From contig JALGAS010000003.1 in the NCBI GenBank assembly GCA_023078685.1, forward strand, positions 2,852,001-2,916,000: DNA of 64,000 nt, written 5' to 3'. The notes under the pieces were generated by a model. That model did not search any database and was not told where the DNA came from. It saw only the letters and a program-made list of their open reading frames with translations. The stretch is from Neopestalotiopsis rosae. Lineage: Eukaryota > Ascomycota > Sordariomycetes > Amphisphaeriales > Sporocadaceae. A program made the translations under genes and the position numbers. This document shows, one piece after another, positions 59,571 through 64,000 of this stretch (positions are counted from its first letter, which is position 1; each line of letters opens with the position of its first letter).

Positions 59571-62500
59571 AGGGCGACTGCTCTTGAAAAGAGGGGTGTC
59601 AAGCCCTGTCCATCTCATCTTGGATTGCTACCTATAACTGGCGATCATATTGCTAGGAACTGGTGGAGACTCTTCAGTTCCCGGGCTCATTCCCACGTAG
59701 CTGTCAGGCAGGCTGTCAATGATCCACCGTTCCTTGGTCTTGCCATCCATCCCATTACGACGGTGATGGCGGGAGGAACCTGCAACCCAGCTTATTAGTG
59801 GCGGGGCGGAGCGGGAGTTGCCGGAGAGGACCAGCTCAAGTCATGACGAGATCCAACCAGCTTTAACACAAATGTAATCAATACACGAATGAAATTGCAA
59901 TTAGAACCAGTCTTCATGTCAATTTTCGCATGATGATAATCTTTGTATCTCGCCAAAAATTCCATCTCCTAGCATCACGAAGCTGTTCTACGGTAATCTT
60001 GGGGGCAGCTTATTCTGCGTCCCTACAGGATGCGACGTTGGCCGCTGTGGGCCATGCTGCTTGCTGCTGCTGTCATACCAATTCAGCGGGCGGGCCAGTA
60101 CGCTAAGTCAACTAGACAGGCACGCCGCACCACTTTGGTGTCCAGCTACGGGTACCTGAGGGCCTGGCCCAGGCTCCCGTCATGTCAGGATTGAAACATA
60201 TGTAAGCTCGAACCATGATCCATCCCTCCGAGCCCTCCTTCCATCAATTCTCCAGGGCTCCTTCTCCCTAAAACCCCACGATTGCGGCGCTGAAAATTTT
60301 CCGATCGGGTGGCTGCCTCAGACGGGCGGGTGTTTGTGGCGCCTCCCTTGAGCTAAAAGCTTATGCAAACTCAAGTCCAGACCAGAACAGCTTCCATTTT
60401 CCTAATTCTGCTTTCAGCGCATGCATCCATCTGCCCATTCTGGCCGAAAAGAGCATGTTCTGGGCCTGAAATTCGTCTCCGGTTTTTCTTTTTCTTGTCT
60501 GACTCGTGGCAGCATTTCACTCACTGCGACATTAAAGCCCTACAGTCTCCAAGACATCTAAGGTTACGCGATTTCCCGTCTCGGTCGATCGTGCATCCCG
60601 CCCAAACATCCATGGCGTACCTACAGCGCACAGCATGATGCGGACGCGCAAACTCCCGATGCCCAATGCTGCGGAAATAATAATACACAACATGAAATTG
60701 CCTAGTAGACCGTGAGGCTTGAGCTCAGGCTGGAGGCTCCGCAGCTCCCATGTCTTGGGTCGAGGCCACGACGACCATTTAAATCAGGGTCATTTCCCAT
60801 CCCTTTTTGTAAATGTGACGTTTTATCGTATGATTATCGCCCTGCTCATCACACATTGTCCACGGGTCTCGTCCATACCGAGGGTAGCGCAGTCAACACG
60901 TCTGCATGCGACTGGTCAAGAAATTGAATGCATCCCTCGATCGAATGCTACAAGATCGTGGGATTCTCAGATCTCACTTTACTTGATCAGACAAGTCCAT
61001 CCGAAGGAAAGCGATTTCCCGTACGGCATCCGACCAACCCCACGCAGCACACAGGACGAGGGCACGAGACTGCAAACACGAAGTTTCTAGGGCCACGAGT
61101 GGCTCGAGTGATGGACCCTTATCCCAGCCACGTCGGATGACAAATATATTTTCAACCATTTTGTATACCGGCCACTATCACCTCTAAACGCCTCTGAGCT
61201 CGCGCTGGCCTATCATCACGATGTCTCTTGATTGCTAGCCAGCCGTGAACTACGGACGTACGAGATGGGATGACGATGCAGCGCCGTCAGCATGATGTAA
61301 AAAGTTACTTTGCGACATTGTATACTTTTCTAATTCAGAAATCATGTCGCCGAACAACAGCCACGAACGATCCTACCATGACAACTGCCGCGGACTTCAG
61401 CTGAAGTTCTGACCGCGTCATGAGGCGTCTACTCACCGACTATGTTGGGATATCTGGGCGTTGGAAACAGAGCCAGCCACGCTAGAAAATGAGCTGCAAC
61501 GATACGAGAGCAAGCTCGAGACTGGTGACCATTACAGTAATCTGACCAAGCAAGAGCAAGCCACTTATTCTGTGGAGCTTCTCTTCCTAGCTGGGCCCCG
61601 AGGACAAATACATGGTCTAGTGGACAACAGGACGTGCAGACGACCGGGTGCAGGGCAGCTGAATGCCCTGCAGAGACCTTTCCGACGCTGCAAATGATCA
61701 TGATCGTCGCCTTTGGCGCTTCTTGTTGCAGGCGCCGCCAGGCAAACGCTTCCAATAGCGCAAATTCAACATGATATACTGGCACGGCAGTGTTTTTTGC
61801 TCCTGTAGCTCGGTACTTATTTCCATTGTAGCTGAAATTGGCTCCTGCGGGTGAGGCGACTATACATGACTGCCTGCCCACGAGTACCAAATTGGCGAAC
61901 GGCAGTTTTGCTGTATGAAATGGCAACGCGTCAATTGCTCACCTACCTTCGAGTACAACCATACTTCTCTTCCATTGGGTTGCAGAACTACGCTTTCGAG
62001 CGCTCTTACTTGAAAATAATCAAAGTACGTATGTGTTCCTTAGCTGCCGAACAATATAGGTGCTTTAAATAGCATATACTTCAATAGTCCTATTGGGTCT
62101 AACGGGCCTGCAGACGGTACGAGATTTTCCCGATACCACCTAACGTTAGCTGAGAGCTTAAAGGCTAAGGCGCAAGGTCCTGCTGCCGTAGTGTTAGGTG
62201 CAGCAAACGCTACGCACTTTGGAAGATTCAAGGCTTTCTTATGGCATCGGAAAATCATCCGGCCCTCTTTAGGATCTCCCCTTCGCCTTTTCAAGCCTAA
62301 CTACTATTTGGACCTTGTCGAAAAAATTTCCTTACTTGCCCTACTAAGACCGTTGCTGGCCGGATATGGCACAATCGAACCCCGTTGCCAATCAAGTAGC
62401 GACGGCTATATCTTCCTAGGGCAGCAATAGTATGTGATTGGCCCCACGCGCCAAGGAAGTCATGCAGGAGACTATTGCGGAAACGCACAAAGCCCTGGAG

Positions 62501-63352
62501 GGATAGAGGTTGGATTTGGGTGCCGGTCAGCCTTGCAGATTGACATGCATACCATCCCCGCTTTCAACCTTTCTTTTTCTGATTCGTCCTCCGGCAGACC
62601 TGAACGTCCAGTGCGTCCTGTACGTCCTGTACGTACGAAGTACGCAGGTCAGCACACACACTCACGCACACACTTGACGCACACTCAACGGAGACTTGTC
62701 TTCCACGACTGACCTTCTTCCCAACCCCATCCATGTCATTGTTCCTTCTCCTTCCAAGCTAAGACGGAGCTGAACGAACCAGTGGCTGAATCTTCGTTCC
62801 GAACGTTTTATCCAAGTATAGTCTTCCCCAGACGACGCTATGACCCGGCCACAGGCGCCATTCGCCACGTGGGTTCCGAATCTAGAATGGTCTCTTTTGT
62901 TTCTTTGTTTCCCCAAACTTGAATCAAGGTCAGCAGAATCCTGACGGAATGGCGTTGGACTATTTCCTCAACAATGACAACAGCAAAGAACAAAATCACC
63001 CAGTAATCAGGCACCGCCCCAGCGTCGAACATGACAGGGGGTTTTCTCTGGAAATGCAGCCAAGCGGCTCAATTTAAAGGCTAATTATATTACAGTATCC
63101 CGATCCGTATTTGTACCCACAACTCCTAGGCGCCTACTTGGGGAAGGAGTTCCGTCAATCACCGCCAGCGGATGCATACATATCCGGCCCTCCTTCATCC
63201 ACTCAAAATTCGAGACCAGCGCCACCATAATATCTTGATTTCATGTCGTTTGTATGTGTTGACCCAAGACCCGCATGCAGACAAGCGTTGCCAAATTCCC
63301 CTTCTGGTTGACCACCCCAGGTCACACCAGCTGCAGCCAGGCCAGCGCCAGG
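59571..63352. other. 3.8 kb gene-poor region
   Basis: No frame here carries a recognisable domain. The minus-strand frame 61926-61429 (165 codons) has no homology I can recall and no splice support. The part at about 61,960-62,440 is more A/T- and TA-rich and may be a decayed mobile element. At 62,605-62,645 short cgtcctgta units repeat. The region probably contains the right edge of the cluster. Confidence 0.4.
61960..62440. mobile_element. Possible decayed transposon remnant
   Basis: Base composition changes here to sequence rich in cta/tta/taa trinucleotides (such as ttaggtg, cctaactact, ttacttgccctacta), unlike the flanks. Short open frames on both strands are broken. I found no terminal inverted repeat, target-site duplication or recognisable transposase. 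The call rests on composition alone. Confidence 0.2.
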
Positions 63353-63919
63353 CTACCAATAGTAATGGCCTGTCTCGAAGTAGGGGTCTGGGCTGCCATA
63401 GTCTCCGCTCTCGCTATTGCTGCTTGGGCCGCTGCTGTTCCGTGCTACTTCGTCGAGCATCTTCTGTTTCCGATGTGCATATCGCGTTCTGAACCGACAC
63501 TGCCAGCCTTCGCTCCACTTTGGCATTGGCATGCCCCGGTGACACTCGAGCGTATTCCACAACTCGGTGCCGCGGTCTTTGAGCATGGCGCCGGTAACCG
63601 GTCCGTTGCCAGCAACGCACTCGTGCCAAAAGGCCCATTTGATGAGCTCTTCTTCCAGGGTCTCCCACTTGGGCGGGCGCTGCCGCTTGCGGGAGTCGAT
63701 TTGACAGTAAGCCGGATCCGCGGAGATACTATCCAGCGGATCGTATTTGTAGCTCAGAATTTCGCTTACGGTACTTGAATTGAGGTAGTAACCGTAATTT
63801 TCCTCCCACCAAAAGGATGCGTCTGCGTGCGTCTTAGCGCCATCCTTGGTAGTAGGATCGAAGAACCATTTCCGCAGAGCGCGGCGCTGCGTGTTGGTGA
63901 TGGCCTTTCGACTCTTCAT
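63353..63919 (-). CDS. CENP-B/Tc5-type HTH DNA-binding protein
   Basis: 188 residues from the ATG at 63919; the frame stays open further upstream but without an ATG. The N-terminus has the CENP-B N-type helix-turn-helix pattern (K-A-I-T-N-T-Q-R-R-A-L-R-K-W-F, then H-A-D-A-S-F-W-W and L-N-S-S-T-V-S-E-I-L). A second CENPB-type HTH region follows (K-W-E-T-L-E-E-E-L-I-K-W ... W-S-E-G-W-Q-C-R-F). No DDE transposase domain follows. Such proteins are either relics or domesticated parts of pogo/Tc5-like transposases, or relatives of the yeast ARS/centromere-binding proteins. The 3' end lies against the gene-poor region. An additional upstream exon outside the window cannot be excluded. Confidence 0.7.
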   Translation of the reverse strand: MKSRKAITNTQRRALRKWFFDPTTKDGAKTHADASFWWEENYGYYLNSSTVSEILSYKYDPLDSISADPAYCQIDSRKRQRPPKWETLEEELIKWAFWHECVAGNGPVTGAMLKDRGTELWNTLECHRGMPMPKWSEGWQCRFRTRYAHRKQKMLDEVARNSSGPSSNSESGDYGSPDPYFETGHYYW

Positions 63920-64000
63920 CTTGGCAAAAGGCAGGTAACGTAGGTTGGTAATCACACGGGCAACTTGGTGGTGATTTTTCTTTCTCTCTAAGAATTCCTT

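Noticed and set aside
1..64000. tRNA, rRNA or CRISPR features
   Set aside because: I saw no cloverleaf with a convincing GGTTCGA arm, no rRNA sequence and no spaced direct repeats; a tRNAscan run would be decisive for tRNAs.
1..64000. Cluster-specific zinc-cluster or bZIP regulator
   Set aside because: No Cx2Cx6C pattern or basic-zipper frame was found among supported genes; a regulator may lie outside the window.

Overview
The window looks like part of a filamentous ascomycete chromosome (Pezizomycotina, probably a Sordariomycete; this is inferred from gene content, no marker gene is present). Genes are split by short introns of about 45-90 nt with GTAAGT/GTGAGT-type donors. The gene families (HET domain, WSC-domain wall protein, fungal HAK potassium transporter, heme-thiolate peroxidase, giant NRPS) are typical of that group.

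Layout. 0.7-7.4 kb (minus): a very large secreted Ser/Thr-rich protein with four WSC-like Cys domains. 8.2-10.9 kb (minus): a HAK/KUP potassium transporter. 11-15.4 kb: a gene-poor stretch. 15.4-17.9 kb (plus): a HET-domain protein. 18.7-19.5 kb (plus): a small alpha/beta hydrolase. 20.2-21.6 kb (plus): a secreted chloroperoxidase-type enzyme. 21.8-23.2 kb (minus): a branched-chain amino acid aminotransferase. 24.0-51.9 kb (minus): one giant non-ribosomal peptide synthetase gene. 54.2-59.6 kb (plus): an ABCC-type ABC exporter divergent from the NRPS across a 2.3 kb intergenic region. 59.6-63.3 kb: a gene-poor stretch with a possible decayed mobile element. 63.4-63.9 kb (minus): a CENP-B/Tc5-type DNA-binding protein.

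The centrepiece is the NRPS. It appears as two long open frames, but a 52-nt phase-0 intron joins them and three more introns complete the model. The predicted protein is 9,209 residues with order dC-A1-T1 / C-A2-T2-E / C-A3-T3 / C-A4-T4-E / C-A5-T5 / C-A6-T6-E / C-A7-T7 / CT. That predicts a heptapeptide with D residues at positions 2, 4 and 6, probably released by macrocyclisation by the terminal condensation domain, since no thioesterase or reductase follows. I could not match it to a known product. All four introns fall at the equivalent place in four different condensation domains, a trace of how the gene grew by duplication.

The likely core cluster is NRPS, aminotransferase (precursor supply, as with TOXF in the HC-toxin cluster) and ABC exporter (export or self-protection). 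The peroxidase and hydrolase next to the aminotransferase are candidate tailoring members, with weaker support. No pathway transcription factor, N-methyltransferase, racemase or PKS is visible in the window.
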